DNA from: Mycobacterium paraffinicum | GTDB lineage: Bacteria; Actinomycetota; Actinomycetes; Mycobacteriales; Mycobacteriaceae | Direction of reading: 5' to 3' | NCBI RefSeq assembly: GCF_001907675.1 | Contig: NZ_MPNT01000003.1 | Location: forward strand, 1-64,000 | Length of the DNA stretch: 64,000 bases | In this document: positions 1 through 10,786 of the stretch, piece after piece | Numbering within the stretch: position 1 is the first letter of the stretch | Layout: every line of letters begins with the position of its first letter | Program-made: the position numbers and the translations under genes | The notes under the pieces: generated by a model | What the model was told of the DNA's origin: nothing | Database searches by the model: none | What the model saw: the letters and a program-made list of their open reading frames with translations, nothing else

Positions 1-156
1 GGTGCGCAGCCGGCGGGCCACGCGTTCCACCCGCTCCAAGACGCGCAACCGCTCCGGGGTCGTCAACGCGTCAAAAGACAACGCACACAAGCGCTCAGCA
101 TCGCCGTCGAGCGCGTCGATGACCCCGGCGATCTCCTCACGACTGCTGACACCCAT
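1..156 (-). CDS. 13E12 repeat family HNH endonuclease, N-terminal fragment (runs off the window)
   Basis: Reading leftwards from an ATG at 156-154, the frame stays open for 52 codons to the window edge. It begins MGVSSREEIAGVIDALDGDA and continues with a predicted helical stretch rich in R and E (LERVERVARRLR). This matches the start of mycobacterial 13E12-repeat proteins, which carry an N-terminal DUF222 domain and a C-terminal HNH nuclease domain. Only the DUF222 start is visible, so the nuclease motif cannot be checked. The family is multicopy and often linked to mobile DNA in mycobacteria. No ribosome-binding site is obvious before the ATG. Bases 157-267, between this start and the next gene, hold nothing I recognise. 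Confidence 0.72.
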   Translation of the reverse strand, partial: MGVSSREEIAGVIDALDGDAERLCALSFDALTTPERLRVLERVERVARRLRT

Positions 157-267
157 GCCTCAAACTCTACGAACACCCACCGACAAAAACGGCCGCATTG
201 TGACCACTGAAACCACAGTGACACAAGGGAATACAGAAACCCCACGAACCTGAAACCAGGCCCGGCC

Positions 268-1194
268 TTAGTCCCGGACGACGATCACCGTCTTGCCGGG
301 GCGACGGCCCGGGCGCCCACGACTTTCGAACGCCTCGCGGCCCCGCTCGAGCGGGAAGGTCTCGGCGATGTCGACGCGCAACCGTCCGCCGTCGACCAGC
401 GCGGCGAGTTCCCTCAGCTGGTCGCGGTTCGGTGCAACGATGAAAAACGTTGCCGTGACGCCATATTCGTCGGCTCGACCCTCCGGCGGTGGCGCCGACA
501 GGGTGACCAGCCGCCCACCACGGCGCAGCACGGGAAACGACCGGTCCAACGTCTCACCGCCGACGCAGTCGATCACCACGTCGTACACCGCATCGTCGAA
601 AGTCTCGGTGCGGACGTCGATCACCCGGTCGGCGCCATGCCCGCGGACCAGCTCGGCGGCGTCGCTGCGCACGGTCGCAGTGACGCGCGCACCGAGCATC
701 GCGGCCAGCTGGACCGTCAAGGCGCCCACGCCACCCGCGCCGCCGTGCACCAGCACGCTCTCGCCGGCCCGCACCCCCGCCTGGTCGACCAGTGCCTGCA
801 GGGCGGTCAGGCCGGCCAGCGGGAGCGCGGCGGCGACGACGTGCGACACCGTCGACGGCTTGGCGGCCAGGTCGGCCGCGGGAACACAGACGAATTCGGC
901 CGCGCCGCCGTCGCGGTCGAACGGGACCAGTCCGTACACCTCGTCGCCGGGCGCGAAATCCGCCCCGCCCACGGGGACCTCGCGAACGACGCCCGAGACT
1001 TCGTGCGACGGGATCACCGGTGTGCGGCTGACACCGTCTTTGGTCCAGGTTTCGTCCCAGGTCAACTCGTCGAACGTGATTGCCGCGGCGTGGACGGCCA
1101 CCAGAACTTCGCCCGCGGCCGGGGCCGGCACGGGCGCCCGCTCGACGACCAGCTGCTCCGGGCCACCCCGATGGTGCGCCCGCAAGGCCGTCAT
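268..1194 (-). CDS. NADP-dependent quinone oxidoreductase-type dehydrogenase (MDR superfamily)
   Basis: A 308-residue medium-chain dehydrogenase/reductase. A GroES-like N-terminal half with the SHE motif (about residues 63-65) precedes a Rossmann half with the nucleotide loop GGAGGVGA at about 151-158. The cysteine cluster of the structural zinc site is missing, so this is the zeta-crystallin/quinone oxidoreductase branch rather than a zinc alcohol dehydrogenase. The likely role is NADPH-dependent reduction of quinones or enones; the substrate is unknown. I chose the ATG at 1194, where family homology begins (MTALRAHHRG), five bases after the ung stop. The frame is open further upstream but that part overlaps ung and looks non-coding. 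Probably cotranscribed with ung. Confidence 0.85.
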   Translation of the reverse strand: MTALRAHHRGGPEQLVVERAPVPAPAAGEVLVAVHAAAITFDELTWDETWTKDGVSRTPVIPSHEVSGVVREVPVGGADFAPGDEVYGLVPFDRDGGAAEFVCVPAADLAAKPSTVSHVVAAALPLAGLTALQALVDQAGVRAGESVLVHGGAGGVGALTVQLAAMLGARVTATVRSDAAELVRGHGADRVIDVRTETFDDAVYDVVIDCVGGETLDRSFPVLRRGGRLVTLSAPPPEGRADEYGVTATFFIVAPNRDQLRELAALVDGGRLRVDIAETFPLERGREAFESRGRPGRRPGKTVIVVRD

Positions 1195-1199
1195 CTCGG

Positions 1200-1913
1200 T
1201 CAAGGCAGCCGCCAATCGATGGGGTCGGCGCCCATGCCGGTCAACAGTTCGTTGGCGCGGCTGAACGGACGCGACCCGAAGAACCCCCGGGAAGCCGAGA
1301 GCGGCGAGGGATGCGGCGACTCGATGGCCACGCAATTTCCCTCGGCCAGAATCGGTTTGAGCGTGGAAGCGTCGCGCCCCCACAGGATCGCCACCAGTGG
1401 CTGCGGGCGCGCGGCCAGCGCGCGGATCGCGCACTCGGTCACCGCTTCCCAGCCCTTGCCCCGGTGTGAGGCCGGATTGCTCGGCCGCACGGTGAGCACC
1501 CTGTTCAGCAGCATCACCCCGCGCTGGGCCCAGGGCGTCAGATCACCGCACGAGGGCTGCGGATGACCGAGGTCGGCGGAGTATTCGTCGAAGATGTTGG
1601 CCAGGCTGCGTGGCAGCGGACGCACGTCGGGGGCCACCGAAAAGCTCAGTCCCACCGCGTGTCCCGGCGTCGGGTACGGGTCTTGCCCGACGATCAGCAC
1701 ACGGACGTCGTCGAACGGAAAAGTAAAGGCGCGCAGCACATTCTGGCCCGCCGGCAGGTACCTGCGCCCGGCGGCGATCTCGGCCCGCAGGAACTGACCC
1801 ATGGCGGCCACCTGATCCGTCACCGGTTCCAGCGCGGCGGCCCAGCCCTGCTCGACAAGTTCGGTCAAGGGCCGCGCCGTCGTTGCCGGTCCTTTCGTAG
1901 CATCGACGCTCAC
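1200..1913 (-). CDS. ung: Uracil-DNA glycosylase, family 1
   Basis: This 237-residue enzyme removes uracil from DNA at the start of base excision repair. The water-activating motif GQDPYP lies at residues 76-81 with catalytic Asp78, and the DNA-intercalating loop [13 protein letters not shown] starts at His201. Both are intact and the length is normal for the family. It is the counterpart of M. tuberculosis Rv2976c and keeps the same neighbour, thiL, nine bases upstream on the same strand, so thiL, ung and the oxidoreductase probably form one transcript. Confidence 0.97.
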   Translation of the reverse strand: MSVDATKGPATTARPLTELVEQGWAAALEPVTDQVAAMGQFLRAEIAAGRRYLPAGQNVLRAFTFPFDDVRVLIVGQDPYPTPGHAVGLSFSVAPDVRPLPRSLANIFDEYSADLGHPQPSCGDLTPWAQRGVMLLNRVLTVRPSNPASHRGKGWEAVTECAIRALAARPQPLVAILWGRDASTLKPILAEGNCVAIESPHPSPLSASRGFFGSRPFSRANELLTGMGADPIDWRLP

Positions 1914-1922
1914 CGCATCACC

Positions 1923-2885
1923 CTAACCGTCATATGACTGCCAGCCCGGGTAGCCGGTCCAAGGTTGTCCGTCGACGAGCACGTCGGCCTCGCCCTCGAG
2001 GACCCGCCCGATGATTCGCCACCCGGCCGGCGCCGGCCCGGCGAAACAGGCCACCAGGGCGTGGTCTTCGCCGCCGCCCAGCACCCACGACCACGGATCC
2101 GCGCCTGCCGCGGTGCCCGCGGCGGTCAGCGCGTCGTGGTCCGCGGCCAGCGCGGCGGTCGACAGATCCAGCGCCACACCGGAGGCCTTGGCGATGTGCC
2201 GGAGGTCGGCGACCAGGCCGTCGGAGACGTCGATCATCGCCTGCGCTCCCCCGGCCGCCGCCGCCACGCCCTGACCGTAGGGCGGGTGGGGAACCAGATG
2301 CCGGCGGCGCAGCGAGTCGAAACCCTCAATCCCCTTGCCGAGCAACGCAAGGCCGGCTGCCGAGCGGCCCAGCTCGCCGGCGACAGCGATCACCGATCCC
2401 GCCGTGGCGCCGGACCGCAACACCGGCGTGCGGCCGTCCAGCTCGCCCAGCACCGTCACGGAGACCACCCACTGCGGGCAGCCGACCAGATCGCCGCCGG
2501 CGATGCCCGCGCCGATGCGGTGCGCTTCGTCCCACATTCCGGCGACCAGCGCGTCGACGTCGGTGGTCGGCGTGTCGCCCGGGGCGCCGAAGGCGACGAC
2601 GAAGGCCGTGGGCCGAGCGCCCATCGCCTCGATGTCCGCGGCGTTCTGGGCGATGGCCTTGCGTCCGACGTCGTGCGGGGTCGACCAGTCGAGCCGAAAG
2701 TGCCGGTCTTGCACCAGCATGTCGGTCGACACCGCGACGCGGCCGTCCCCCGTATGGATCACCGCCTCGTCGTCGCCCGGGCCGACCGCCACGGCGGCCG
2801 GCTGCCGCCGACCGCGCACCAGGCGATCGATGACCGCGAACTCACCGAGCTGCTGCAGTGTGGATTTCGATCCGTCGTCGCCCAC
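1923..2885 (-). CDS. thiL: Thiamine-monophosphate kinase
   Basis: ThiL phosphorylates thiamine monophosphate to the active cofactor thiamine diphosphate with ATP. The 320-residue protein has the PurM-like fold signature GPGDDEAV near the N-terminus, the STDMLVQDRHFR segment, the AQNAADIEAMGA helix and the late substrate loop MIDVSDGLVADLRHI. I chose the GTG at 2885 because GGAGGAGG lies just upstream and the family's conserved LQQLGEFAVIDRLV segment follows within ten residues. The frame extends 18 codons further up (to 2939) without homology or a better binding site. Equivalent to Rv2977c, here followed by ung. Confidence 0.95.
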   Translation of the reverse strand: MGDDGSKSTLQQLGEFAVIDRLVRGRRQPAAVAVGPGDDEAVIHTGDGRVAVSTDMLVQDRHFRLDWSTPHDVGRKAIAQNAADIEAMGARPTAFVVAFGAPGDTPTTDVDALVAGMWDEAHRIGAGIAGGDLVGCPQWVVSVTVLGELDGRTPVLRSGATAGSVIAVAGELGRSAAGLALLGKGIEGFDSLRRRHLVPHPPYGQGVAAAAGGAQAMIDVSDGLVADLRHIAKASGVALDLSTAALAADHDALTAAGTAAGADPWSWVLGGGEDHALVACFAGPAPAGWRIIGRVLEGEADVLVDGQPWTGYPGWQSYDG

Positions 2886-3041
2886 GCCACCTCCTCCGGC
2901 GCGTCCCCGCCCCGTGCGGGCCTCTATCCGACCGCCCACCTGGGGTAAGTTGAATTACTGCCCGCGCGAGCGGCCCGCGCCAGTTTAGAACCCCGTCACG
3001 ATGCGGACCGCTCGCGGCCCGAGATAGGAGGTCCGCGGGCG

Positions 3042-3617
3042 GTGACGACCGACCCCGATACCCGCCCCGCCGTCGAGGAGGGGCCCCCGCCCGCGCTGAT
3101 CTTCGCCGCGGTGGCCCTGGCCGTCGTCGCGATCGGGGTGATCCTGGTGATCGCGGCCAACCGCGAGGCGCCGCCGCAACCGGTCGCCGTGCCCGCGGCC
3201 CCGGCGCCGCAGGCCGACAGCGCCGCATGCCGGGCACTGGCCGGGGCGTTGCCGCAGCGGCTCGGCGACTATCAACGCGCGCCCGTCGCGCAGCCGGCGC
3301 CCGAGGGCGCCACCGCGTGGCGGGCCGGACCGGACAGTGAGCCCGTGGTGCTGCGCTGCGGGCTGGACCGCCCCGCGGAGTTCGTGGTGGGCTCTCCGAT
3401 CCAGGTCCTCGACCGGGTGCAGTGGTTCCAGGTGCACCCCGACCAGCAGTCCGCCGGCGACGCGGGCAGGTCGACCTGGTACACGGTGGATCGGCCGGTG
3501 TACGTCGCACTCACGCTGCCGTCGGGATCGGGCCCGACGCCGATCCAGCAACTCTCCGAACTGATCGACCGCACGATACCGGCAGTGCCCATCAACCCGG
3601 CACCGGCGTCCGGTTAG
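3042..3617 (+). CDS. DUF3515 domain-containing membrane-anchored protein
   Basis: A 191-residue protein with an N-terminal transmembrane anchor (about residues 20-43, [20 protein letters not shown]) and an extracytoplasmic domain with two cysteines (in SAACRAL and VLRCGL) that could form a disulfide. It matches the DUF3515 family, Rv2980 in M. tuberculosis; no biochemical role is known to me. The GTG start at 3042 follows AGGAGG at 3027-3032. The stop codon overlaps the convergent ddlA stop by four bases (3614-3617). Conserved linkage to ddlA suggests, but does not show, an envelope-related role. Confidence 0.88.
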   Translation: MTTDPDTRPAVEEGPPPALIFAAVALAVVAIGVILVIAANREAPPQPVAVPAAPAPQADSAACRALAGALPQRLGDYQRAPVAQPAPEGATAWRAGPDSEPVVLRCGLDRPAEFVVGSPIQVLDRVQWFQVHPDQQSAGDAGRSTWYTVDRPVYVALTLPSGSGPTPIQQLSELIDRTIPAVPINPAPASG

Positions 3618-4726
3618 CGCAAACCCACGCCCCGCGCCAACGCCGTTTCCACCATGGTCGCCAGCAGGGTGGGATAGTCCACGCCGCTGGCCGCCCACAT
3701 CCTCGGGTACATCGAGATCGTGGTGAACCCCGGCATCGTATTGATCTCGTTGAGCACCGGTCCGTCGTCGGTGAGGAAGAAATCGACCCGGGCCAGCCCC
3801 TGACAGTCGACGGCGTTGAACGCCCGGACCGCCAAATGCCTTATGGTGTCGGCGATGTCGTCGTCCACCTTGGCCGGCACGTCCAATTCGGCCGCATCGT
3901 CGAGATATTTCGTGGCGAAGTCGTAGAACGAATCCTCGCGTCCACGCACCCCCGCGACGCGGATCTCCCCCACCGTGCTGGCTTCGATTGTGCCGTCGGG
4001 CATTTCGAGCACGCCGCACTCCAGCTCGCGGCCGGTGATCGCCGCCTCCACAATGACCTTCGGGTCGTGCCGGCGCGCGACCGCGACGGCCGCGCCCAGT
4101 TCGTCCCAGTTCGACACCCGGGTGACCCCGATCGACGAGCCGCCCCGCGCGGGCTTGACGAACACCGGCAGGCCGAGCCGCTCGCGCTCCTCGGGCTGCA
4201 GGGTCGACCGCGACGGGCGCAGCACCGCGTAGTCGCCGATCGGCAGCCCTTCGGCGGCGAACAGCTTCTTGGTGAATTCCTTGTCCATGCCCGCCGCGCT
4301 GGCCAGCACGCCGGCCCCGACATAGGGCACGCCGGCCAGTTCCAGCAAGCCCTGCAGCGTGCCGTCTTCCCCGTACGGGCCGTGCAGCACCGGGAACACC
4401 ACGTCGACGGACGCCAGGACCTCGTTGGCCCCCGGCGACAGGGAGACCAGTTGGCCGCTTCGGCGCGGATCGGCCGTCAGGGCCAGTTCGGTGCCCGACT
4501 GCGCAGTCACCTCGGGTAGCTGCCGGTTGCTGATCGCCAGCGCGTCCGGGTCGCCGTCGGTGAGCACCCACGATCCCTCCGGGGTGATGCCGATCGCCAC
4601 CACCTCGAACCGCTGCGGGTCGAGGTTGCGCAGGATGCTGCCCGCGGACACGCACGAGATGGCGTGCTCGTTGCTGCGCCCGCCGAAGACGACGGCGACG
4701 CGCACGCGGTTTCCGCTGGCACTCAC
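3614..4726 (-). CDS. ddlA: D-alanine--D-alanine ligase
   Basis: This 370-residue ATP-grasp enzyme joins two D-alanines for the peptidoglycan precursor and is a target of cycloserine. The N-terminal substrate motif ([13 protein letters not shown]), the central [10 protein letters not shown] loop, the ATP-grasp lysine segment ([13 protein letters not shown]) and the C-terminal [11 protein letters not shown] metal/substrate motif are all present. Length matches mycobacterial Ddl (Rv2981c). It is transcribed away from gpsA's end with about 70 bases between, and its 3' end meets the DUF3515 gene tail to tail. Confidence 0.97.
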   Translation of the reverse strand: MSASGNRVRVAVVFGGRSNEHAISCVSAGSILRNLDPQRFEVVAIGITPEGSWVLTDGDPDALAISNRQLPEVTAQSGTELALTADPRRSGQLVSLSPGANEVLASVDVVFPVLHGPYGEDGTLQGLLELAGVPYVGAGVLASAAGMDKEFTKKLFAAEGLPIGDYAVLRPSRSTLQPEERERLGLPVFVKPARGGSSIGVTRVSNWDELGAAVAVARRHDPKVIVEAAITGRELECGVLEMPDGTIEASTVGEIRVAGVRGREDSFYDFATKYLDDAAELDVPAKVDDDIADTIRHLAVRAFNAVDCQGLARVDFFLTDDGPVLNEINTMPGFTTISMYPRMWAASGVDYPTLLATMVETALARGVGLR

Positions 4727-4796
4727 AACTTAAAGAGGCTACCGGTTGAGCGGCGCTCCGGCCGGGCAGCGCCGCTGGCTGCGGTTTTGATCGCGG

Positions 4797-5816
4797 TCAC
4801 TCGGGCTTGGTCCGGCGGCCGAGCAGCAGGGCCATCGCCTCGTCCACCGACAGCCCCTTGTGGCAGACCCGATGCACGGCGTCGGTGAGCGGCATCTCCA
4901 CGTCGTAACTGGACGCGAGCGCCAGCACCGACTCGCACGAGGTCACACCCTCGACGACGTGGCCGCCGCCGGCCTGCATCGCCGACTCCATGGTCCCGCC
5001 GCGGCCCAGGCGTTCGCCGAAGGACCGGTTGCGCGACTGGGGCGACGTGCACGTCGCCACCAGGTCGCCCACCCCGGCCAGGCCGGCCAGCGTGGCGCCC
5101 TTGGCGCCGAGCGCCATGCCCAACCGGATGATCTCGGCCAGGCCCCGGGTGATGATCGCCGCCGCGGTGTTCTCTCCCAGCCCGACGCCGGCCGCCATGC
5201 CGCACGCGAGCGCGATGACGTTCTTGCACGCCCCGCCGATCTCGGTGCCGACGACATCACTATTGGTGTAGGGGCGGAAGTACCCGGTGTTGAGCATGCG
5301 CTGCAGCGCGACGGCGCGACCGGAGTCGCTGCACGCGACGACCGTGGCCGCGGGCTGGCATTCGGCGATCTCGCTGGCCAGGTTCGGCCCCGAGACCACC
5401 GCAACCTGCGCCGGGTCCACCCCAGTCACCGACACGATGACCTGACTCATCCGCATCAGGGTGCCCAGCTCGATGCCCTTGGCCAGGCTGACCAGGGTGG
5501 CGCCGTCGGGCACCAGCGGCGCCCACCCTTCGAGGTTGGCGCGCATCGTCTGCGCGGGCACACCCAACAGCACCGTCGAAGCGCCGGCGAGCGCCTCCGC
5601 CGCGTCGGTGGTCGCGCGGATGCCCGCCGGCAGCACGGTGCCGGGCAGATAGTCGGGGTTGCACCGGGTGGCGTTGATCTGGTCGGCGACGTCAGACCGG
5701 CGCGCCCACAGCGTGGCCTCGGATTCCGGTTCCCCCGCCTCGACGAGCACCTTGGCCAGCGCCGTGCCCCACGCGCCGGCGCCCATGACCGCGACGGCGC
5801 CCTTCGAGCCGGTCAT
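4797..5816 (-). CDS. gpsA: Glycerol-3-phosphate dehydrogenase [NAD(P)+]
   Basis: GpsA reduces dihydroxyacetone phosphate to sn-glycerol 3-phosphate, the backbone for phospholipids. The 339-residue protein has the N-terminal Rossmann motif [13 protein letters not shown], the LGVPAQ and SLAKGIE segments, and the active-site helix around [13 protein letters not shown] with the catalytic lysine. The C-terminal GLAGVGDL motif and the NRSFGERLG loop are normal. It corresponds to the second mycobacterial paralogue (Rv2982c, gpdA2), which sits next to ddlA as here. It starts with ATG at 5816; the divergent fbiD gene begins 114 bases away across a strong palindrome. Confidence 0.96.
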   Translation of the reverse strand: MTGSKGAVAVMGAGAWGTALAKVLVEAGEPESEATLWARRSDVADQINATRCNPDYLPGTVLPAGIRATTDAAEALAGASTVLLGVPAQTMRANLEGWAPLVPDGATLVSLAKGIELGTLMRMSQVIVSVTGVDPAQVAVVSGPNLASEIAECQPAATVVACSDSGRAVALQRMLNTGYFRPYTNSDVVGTEIGGACKNVIALACGMAAGVGLGENTAAAIITRGLAEIIRLGMALGAKGATLAGLAGVGDLVATCTSPQSRNRSFGERLGRGGTMESAMQAGGGHVVEGVTSCESVLALASSYDVEMPLTDAVHRVCHKGLSVDEAMALLLGRRTKPE

Positions 5817-5891
5817 CCACCACCCCCCGTCTGTCCTCTCAGCGTGTTGCAGCCGCTACACCCTAGATCAGCGGACGTCACGCGAGCTAGC

Positions 5892-5912
5892 GCGTCCGCC
5901 GTCGGCGGACGC
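5892..5912. repeat. Perfect 10-1-10 palindrome between gpsA and fbiD
   Basis: Arms gcgtccgccg (5892-5901) and cggcggacgc (5903-5912) are exact reverse complements with one base between. The element lies in the 113-base gap between two divergently transcribed genes, so it is better placed to be a protein-binding site or a leader hairpin than a terminator. No T-run follows on either strand. Function is not known. Confidence 0.6.
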
Positions 5913-5923
5913 TGGCAGGATGA

Positions 5924-6583
<660 letters not shown>

Positions 6584-6664
6584 CATCGGCCGGCAAGCTG
6601 TCCTCGCGGTGAACGTCGTCCCAACGGCGAACGGATGTCCGTCGAGCGCTAGCAGCATCGGCGA

Positions 6665-8857
6665 GTGATGAGCAATGATCGCAGGGTGACTGAAACCGAA
6701 GCTGAGGCACGCCCCGACCAGAACTTGTGGCATCAAGGCGACTCGGCCGTGGCAGCGCCGCCCGCCGCGACGCCGTCCGCCATCACCGACCTGCCGGAGG
6801 ACCGCTACCTCAATCGGGAGCTGAGCTGGCTCGACTTCAACGCCCGCGTGCTGGCGCTGGCCGACGACAACTCGTTGCCATTGTTGGAGCGGGCCAAGTT
6901 CCTGGCCATCTTCGCGTCCAACCTCGACGAGTTCTACATGGTCCGCGTCGCCGGCCTCAAGCGCCGCGACGAGATGGGGCTGTCGGTTCGCTCTGCAGAC
7001 GGACTGACGCCGCGCGAGCAACTGGCCCTCATCGGTGAGCAGACTCAACGGATCGCGACCCGGCACGCGCGGGTGTTCCTCGATTCGGTGCGACCGGCGC
7101 TCGCCGAGGAAGGCATACATATAGTCACGTGGGCCGATTTGGATCAGGGTGAGCGCGACGAACTGTCGACCTATTTCCACGAACAAGTCTTTCCCGTTCT
7201 GACCCCGCTCGCGGTCGATCCCGCGCATCCCTTCCCCTTCGTCAGCGGGTTGAGCCTGAACCTGGCGGTCATGGTGCGCCAACCCGAAGAGGGTGGCCAG
7301 CATTTCGCGCGGGTGAAGGTGCCCAACAACGTGGACCGATTCGTCGAACTGCGCGGCCCCGGACATCCAGACGATGGCGAAGGGGCGACCGTAATCCGCT
7401 ACCTGCCAATGGAAGAGCTGATCGCGGCCTTCCTGCCGGTGCTGTTCCCCGGCATGGATATCGTTCAGCATCACGCGTTCCGCATCACCCGCAACGCTGA
7501 CTACGAGGTCGAAGAGGACCGCGACGAAGACCTCCTGCAGGCGCTGGAGCGGGAGTTGGCCCGCAGGCGGTTCGGGTCGCCGGTGCGACTCGAGGTCGCC
7601 AACGACATGACCGAGAGCATGCTGGAATTGCTGCTGCGCGAACTCGACGTCAATCCGGGTGACGTCATCGAGGTGCCGGGCCTTCTCGACCTATCGTCGT
7701 TGTGGCAGATCTACAGCGTCGACCGGCCCGCGCTCAAGGACCCGGCTTTCGTCCCCGCCACCAGCCCCGCCTTCGTCGACCGCGAGACGCCGAGAAGCAT
7801 TTTCGCGACGCTGCGCGAAGGCGATGTGCTGCTTCATCATCCGTATGAGTCGTTCTCGACCAGCGTCCAGCGATTCATCGAGCTGGCCGCCGCCGACCCG
7901 AACGTGCTGGCGATCAAGCAGACGCTGTACCGCACGAGCGGTGATTCGCCGATCGTGCGGGCGCTCATCGCCGCGGCCGAGGCCGGCAAGCAAGTGGTGG
8001 CGCTCGTAGAGATCAAGGCGCGTTTCGACGAACAGGCCAACATCCGCTGGGCGCGAACGCTGGAGCAGGCGGGCGTGCACGTCGTCTACGGCTACGTCGG
8101 ACTCAAGACGCACTGCAAGACCTGCCTGGTGGTGCGGCGCGAAGGTTCGACGATCCGGCGCTACTGCCACATCGGCACCGGCAACTACAACGGAAAGACG
8201 GCGCGACTCTACGAGGATGTCGGGCTGCTTACGGCGTCTCCCGAGATCGGGGCCGACCTGACCGACCTGTTCAATTCGCTGACCGGCTACTCGCGCAAGG
8301 TCTCCTACCGCAACCTTCTGGTCGCCCCGCATGGCATTCGCACGGGCATCATCGAACGCGTCGAGCGCGAGATCGCGGCGCACCGCGAACACGGTGGTGG
8401 CCGGATCCGGCTGAAGATGAACGCCCTTGTCGACGAACAGGTCATCGACGCGCTTTACCGGGCGTCGCGGGCCGACGTGCGGGTCGAGGTGGTGGTGCGC
8501 GGCATCTGCGCGCTGCGGCCCGGCACAGAAGGATTCTCGGAGAACATCGCGGTCCGCTCGATTCTCGGTCGCTTCCTCGAGCATTCCCGCATCATGCATT
8601 TCAATCGCATCAACGAGTTCTGGATCGGCAGCGCCGACATGATGCACCGCAACCTGGACCGGCGCGTCGAGGCGTTGGTTCAGGTGAAGGATCCGAGGCT
8701 GACCTCATACCTGGACGACTTGTTCGAGTCCGCGCTCGACCCCTCCACCCGGTGCTGGGAGCTGGGGTCCGACGGGCAGTGGATCGCGTCGCCGCAGGAG
8801 GGCCACACCGTGCGCGATCACCAAGTGTCGTTGATGGAGCGGCACCGCAGTCCCTAA
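6665..8857 (+). CDS. ppk1: Polyphosphate kinase 1
   Basis: Ppk1 reversibly makes inorganic polyphosphate from ATP. The 730-residue protein has the standard N-domain ([16 protein letters not shown]), the [16 protein letters not shown] helix, and two phospholipase-D-like C-terminal domains. The autophosphorylated histidine lies in the [12 protein letters not shown] region, followed by [12 protein letters not shown] and later by HRNLDRRVE. It corresponds to Rv2984 and is followed by mutT1 on the same strand, as in M. tuberculosis. I took the ATG at 6665 (MMSNDRR), which aligns with the known mycobacterial start; GTG or ATG codons slightly downstream cannot be excluded. Confidence 0.97.
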   Translation: MMSNDRRVTETEAEARPDQNLWHQGDSAVAAPPAATPSAITDLPEDRYLNRELSWLDFNARVLALADDNSLPLLERAKFLAIFASNLDEFYMVRVAGLKRRDEMGLSVRSADGLTPREQLALIGEQTQRIATRHARVFLDSVRPALAEEGIHIVTWADLDQGERDELSTYFHEQVFPVLTPLAVDPAHPFPFVSGLSLNLAVMVRQPEEGGQHFARVKVPNNVDRFVELRGPGHPDDGEGATVIRYLPMEELIAAFLPVLFPGMDIVQHHAFRITRNADYEVEEDRDEDLLQALERELARRRFGSPVRLEVANDMTESMLELLLRELDVNPGDVIEVPGLLDLSSLWQIYSVDRPALKDPAFVPATSPAFVDRETPRSIFATLREGDVLLHHPYESFSTSVQRFIELAAADPNVLAIKQTLYRTSGDSPIVRALIAAAEAGKQVVALVEIKARFDEQANIRWARTLEQAGVHVVYGYVGLKTHCKTCLVVRREGSTIRRYCHIGTGNYNGKTARLYEDVGLLTASPEIGADLTDLFNSLTGYSRKVSYRNLLVAPHGIRTGIIERVEREIAAHREHGGGRIRLKMNALVDEQVIDALYRASRADVRVEVVVRGICALRPGTEGFSENIAVRSILGRFLEHSRIMHFNRINEFWIGSADMMHRNLDRRVEALVQVKDPRLTSYLDDLFESALDPSTRCWELGSDGQWIASPQEGHTVRDHQVSLMERHRSP

Positions 8858-8943
8858 CCCTCCGCGTGGTGATTTACGGTTGTCTCCGGCCGCACCTCGA
8901 ACGTGCGCGCGACCCCGGACCGAATTGACCTGCAGGAGTTGAG

Positions 8944-9873
8944 TTGCCGACCAAGAGCTCGCGTTCGGGAAGCCGGATCGTGTATGCCGCCGGAGCCGTG
9001 TTGTGGCGACCGACCGATGCGTCCAATCCCGGCCTCGAGATCGCGGTGATCCACCGCCCGCGCTACGACGACTGGTCGCTGCCCAAGGGCAAAGTCGACC
9101 CGGGCGAGACGGCGCCCGTCGCCGCGGTGCGGGAGGTGTGCGAGGAGACGGGGCACCACGCCATCCTGGGCAGGCGGCTCGACATGGTGAGCTACCCGAT
9201 CGAGGCCGGGGTCAAGAAGGTCTACTACTGGGCGGCGCGCAGCACCGGCGGTGACTTCACCCCCGGCAACGAGGTCGACGAATTGGTATGGCTGCCGATC
9301 TCCGACGCACTGAAGAGGCTCAGCTATTCGCACGATCGAAAGATGTTGCGCCACTTCACGAAACATCCAGCTGACACGCACACCGTGCTGGTGGTTCGGC
9401 ACGGCACGGCCGGCCGGAAATCGCGCTTCAAGGGCGACGACACCCAGCGGCCGTTGGACAAACGGGGGCGTGCGCAGGCCGAGGCACTGGTGCCGCAGCT
9501 GCTGGCCTTCGGCGCCACGGATGTATATGCGGCCGACCGGCTGCGCTGCCATCAGACGGTGGAGCCGCTCGCGGAGGAGCTGGGTGTGACGGTGCACAAC
9601 GAGCCCGCCCTCACCGAGGAGTCTTACGCCAAGAGCCCCAAACGCGGCCGGCACCGCGTGCTCGCCATCGCGGAGCAAGAAGGCACACCGGTCATTTGCA
9701 CGCAGGGCAAGGTGATCCCGGATTTGATCACGTGGTGGTGCGAACGGGACGGGGTGCGTCCCGACAAGTCACGCAACCACAAGGGCAGCACTTGGGTGCT
9801 CTCGCTCGCGGGCGGCCGGCTGGTGTCGGCCGACCACATCGGTGGCGCCCTGGCCGCCAACGTGCGGGCATAA
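8944..9873 (+). CDS. mutT1: Nudix hydrolase MutT1 with C-terminal histidine-phosphatase domain
   Basis: A two-domain 309-residue protein. The N-terminal Nudix domain has the box [22 protein letters not shown] at about residues 56-77. The C-terminal half is a histidine-phosphatase fold with the RHGTAG catalytic motif ([15 protein letters not shown]). Mycobacterial MutT1 (Rv2985) clears 8-oxo-dGTP and diadenosine polyphosphates; the phosphatase half then acts on the diphosphate product. The TTG at 8944 was chosen because AGGAG sits five bases upstream (8934-8938) and homology starts at once. Probably cotranscribed with ppk1. A perfect 18-bp hairpin follows the stop. Confidence 0.94.
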   Translation: MPTKSSRSGSRIVYAAGAVLWRPTDASNPGLEIAVIHRPRYDDWSLPKGKVDPGETAPVAAVREVCEETGHHAILGRRLDMVSYPIEAGVKKVYYWAARSTGGDFTPGNEVDELVWLPISDALKRLSYSHDRKMLRHFTKHPADTHTVLVVRHGTAGRKSRFKGDDTQRPLDKRGRAQAEALVPQLLAFGATDVYAADRLRCHQTVEPLAEELGVTVHNEPALTEESYAKSPKRGRHRVLAIAEQEGTPVICTQGKVIPDLITWWCERDGVRPDKSRNHKGSTWVLSLAGGRLVSADHIGGALAANVRA

Positions 9874-9874
9874 C

Positions 9875-9923
9875 ACGCGAATACCCTTCGGGTGCATCGC
9901 TGCTTCCCGAAGGGTATTCGCGT
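9875..9923. terminator. Bidirectional hairpin terminator between mutT1 and hupB
   Basis: Arms at 9875-9892 and 9906-9923 are exact 18-base complements around a 13-base loop. The hairpin lies between two convergent genes (mutT1 stop 9873, hupB stop 9943). There is no real T-run on either side, as is common for mycobacterial terminators. Symmetry and position support use in both directions. Confidence 0.85.
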
Positions 9924-9942
9924 CTAGAACTCGACCGACGCC

Positions 9943-10575
9943 TTAGCGGCGACCGCGACGGGCGGTGGCCTTCTTGGCCGGAGCCTTCTTTGCGGCGGCC
10001 TTCTTGGCCGGAGCCTTGGTTGCGGCCTTCTTGGCCGGAGCCTTCTTCGCCACGACCTTCTTCGCCGCGGTCTTCTTGGCCGGGGCCTTGGTTGCGGCCT
10101 TCTTGGCCGGAGCCTTGGTCGCAGCCTTCTTCGCCGGAGCCTTCTTCGCGGGAGCCTTCTTCGCCGGGGCGGCCTTCTTGGCGGGCGCCTTCTTGGCCGC
10201 CGCCTTCTTCGCCGGAGCCTTCTTAGCGGCCGTCTTCTTCGCCGCGCCGCTTGCCACTACACCACGCTTCACTGCAGGTCCTTCCGACGGGAGACGCTGT
10301 GCCCCAGATACAACCGCTTTGAACTGAGCACCGGGCCGGAAGGCCGGCACGGAAGTCGGCTTGACTTTCACCGTCTCGCCGGTACGCGGGTTGCGGGCCA
10401 CCCGGGCCGCGCGGCGCCGCTGCTCGAATACACCGAACCCGGTGATGGTGACGCTGTCGCCCTTGTGCACCGCGCGCACAATGGTGTCGACAACGTTCTC
10501 GACGGCGGCGGTTGCCTGCCGTCGGTCGGTGTCCAATTTCTGTGTGAGCACATCTATGAGCTCTGCCTTATTCAT
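9943..10575 (-). CDS. hupB: DNA-binding protein HU with lysine/alanine-rich tail
   Basis: The first 90 residues are a typical HU dimer-forming DNA-binding domain ([43 protein letters not shown]). Residues 110-210 are a mycobacterial extension of [10 protein letters not shown] repeats like the histone H1 tail, ending RRGRR. HupB (Rv2986c) compacts the chromosome, also occurs on the cell surface and is acetylated on its lysines. The repeat DNA makes tail length prone to slippage between strains. ATG at 10575 with GGAGGG just upstream. It is the only convergent partner of mutT1 and lies downstream of leuCD. Confidence 0.97.
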   Translation of the reverse strand: MNKAELIDVLTQKLDTDRRQATAAVENVVDTIVRAVHKGDSVTITGFGVFEQRRRAARVARNPRTGETVKVKPTSVPAFRPGAQFKAVVSGAQRLPSEGPAVKRGVVASGAAKKTAAKKAPAKKAAAKKAPAKKAAPAKKAPAKKAPAKKAATKAPAKKAATKAPAKKTAAKKVVAKKAPAKKAATKAPAKKAAAKKAPAKKATARRGRR

Positions 10576-10623
10576 CCAATCCCTCCGACGCTAGTGGTCC
10601 TCTGTTTGAACCGACTAGCGAAC

Positions 10624-10653
10624 ACGGTAAACCCTCACCCAGCAAATTTCCAA
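10624..10653 (-). promoter_or_regulatory. Candidate hupB promoter
   Basis: On the minus strand TTGGAA (10653-10648) is followed after 18 bases by TACCGT (10629-10624), which fits the mycobacterial TANNNT -10 pattern. The predicted start lies about 40 bases before the hupB ATG. The rest of 10654-10786 shows no gene. Assigned by eye only. Confidence 0.5.
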
Positions 10654-10786
10654 GAGCCACGCGCAATTTCAGGGTCGGACAATCGCAGATTTTCGCAATC
10701 CGGTTGCCGCCCTTGACCGGTGGGGGACGGGAATTCCACCCGGTTTAGTTAGGTGAGCAAGAAGAAATTTCGGTCGTCTCGACCGT

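Noticed and set aside
2985..4655. 556-codon frame on the minus strand across ddlA and the DUF3515 gene
   Set aside because: It is out of frame with ddlA, rich in Arg/Gly, and has no domain; ddlA in the other frame is unambiguous.
9965..10327. 120-codon Ala/Phe-rich open frame on the + strand
   Set aside because: It is the exact antisense of the hupB PAKKA repeats; the repeat keeps all frames open.
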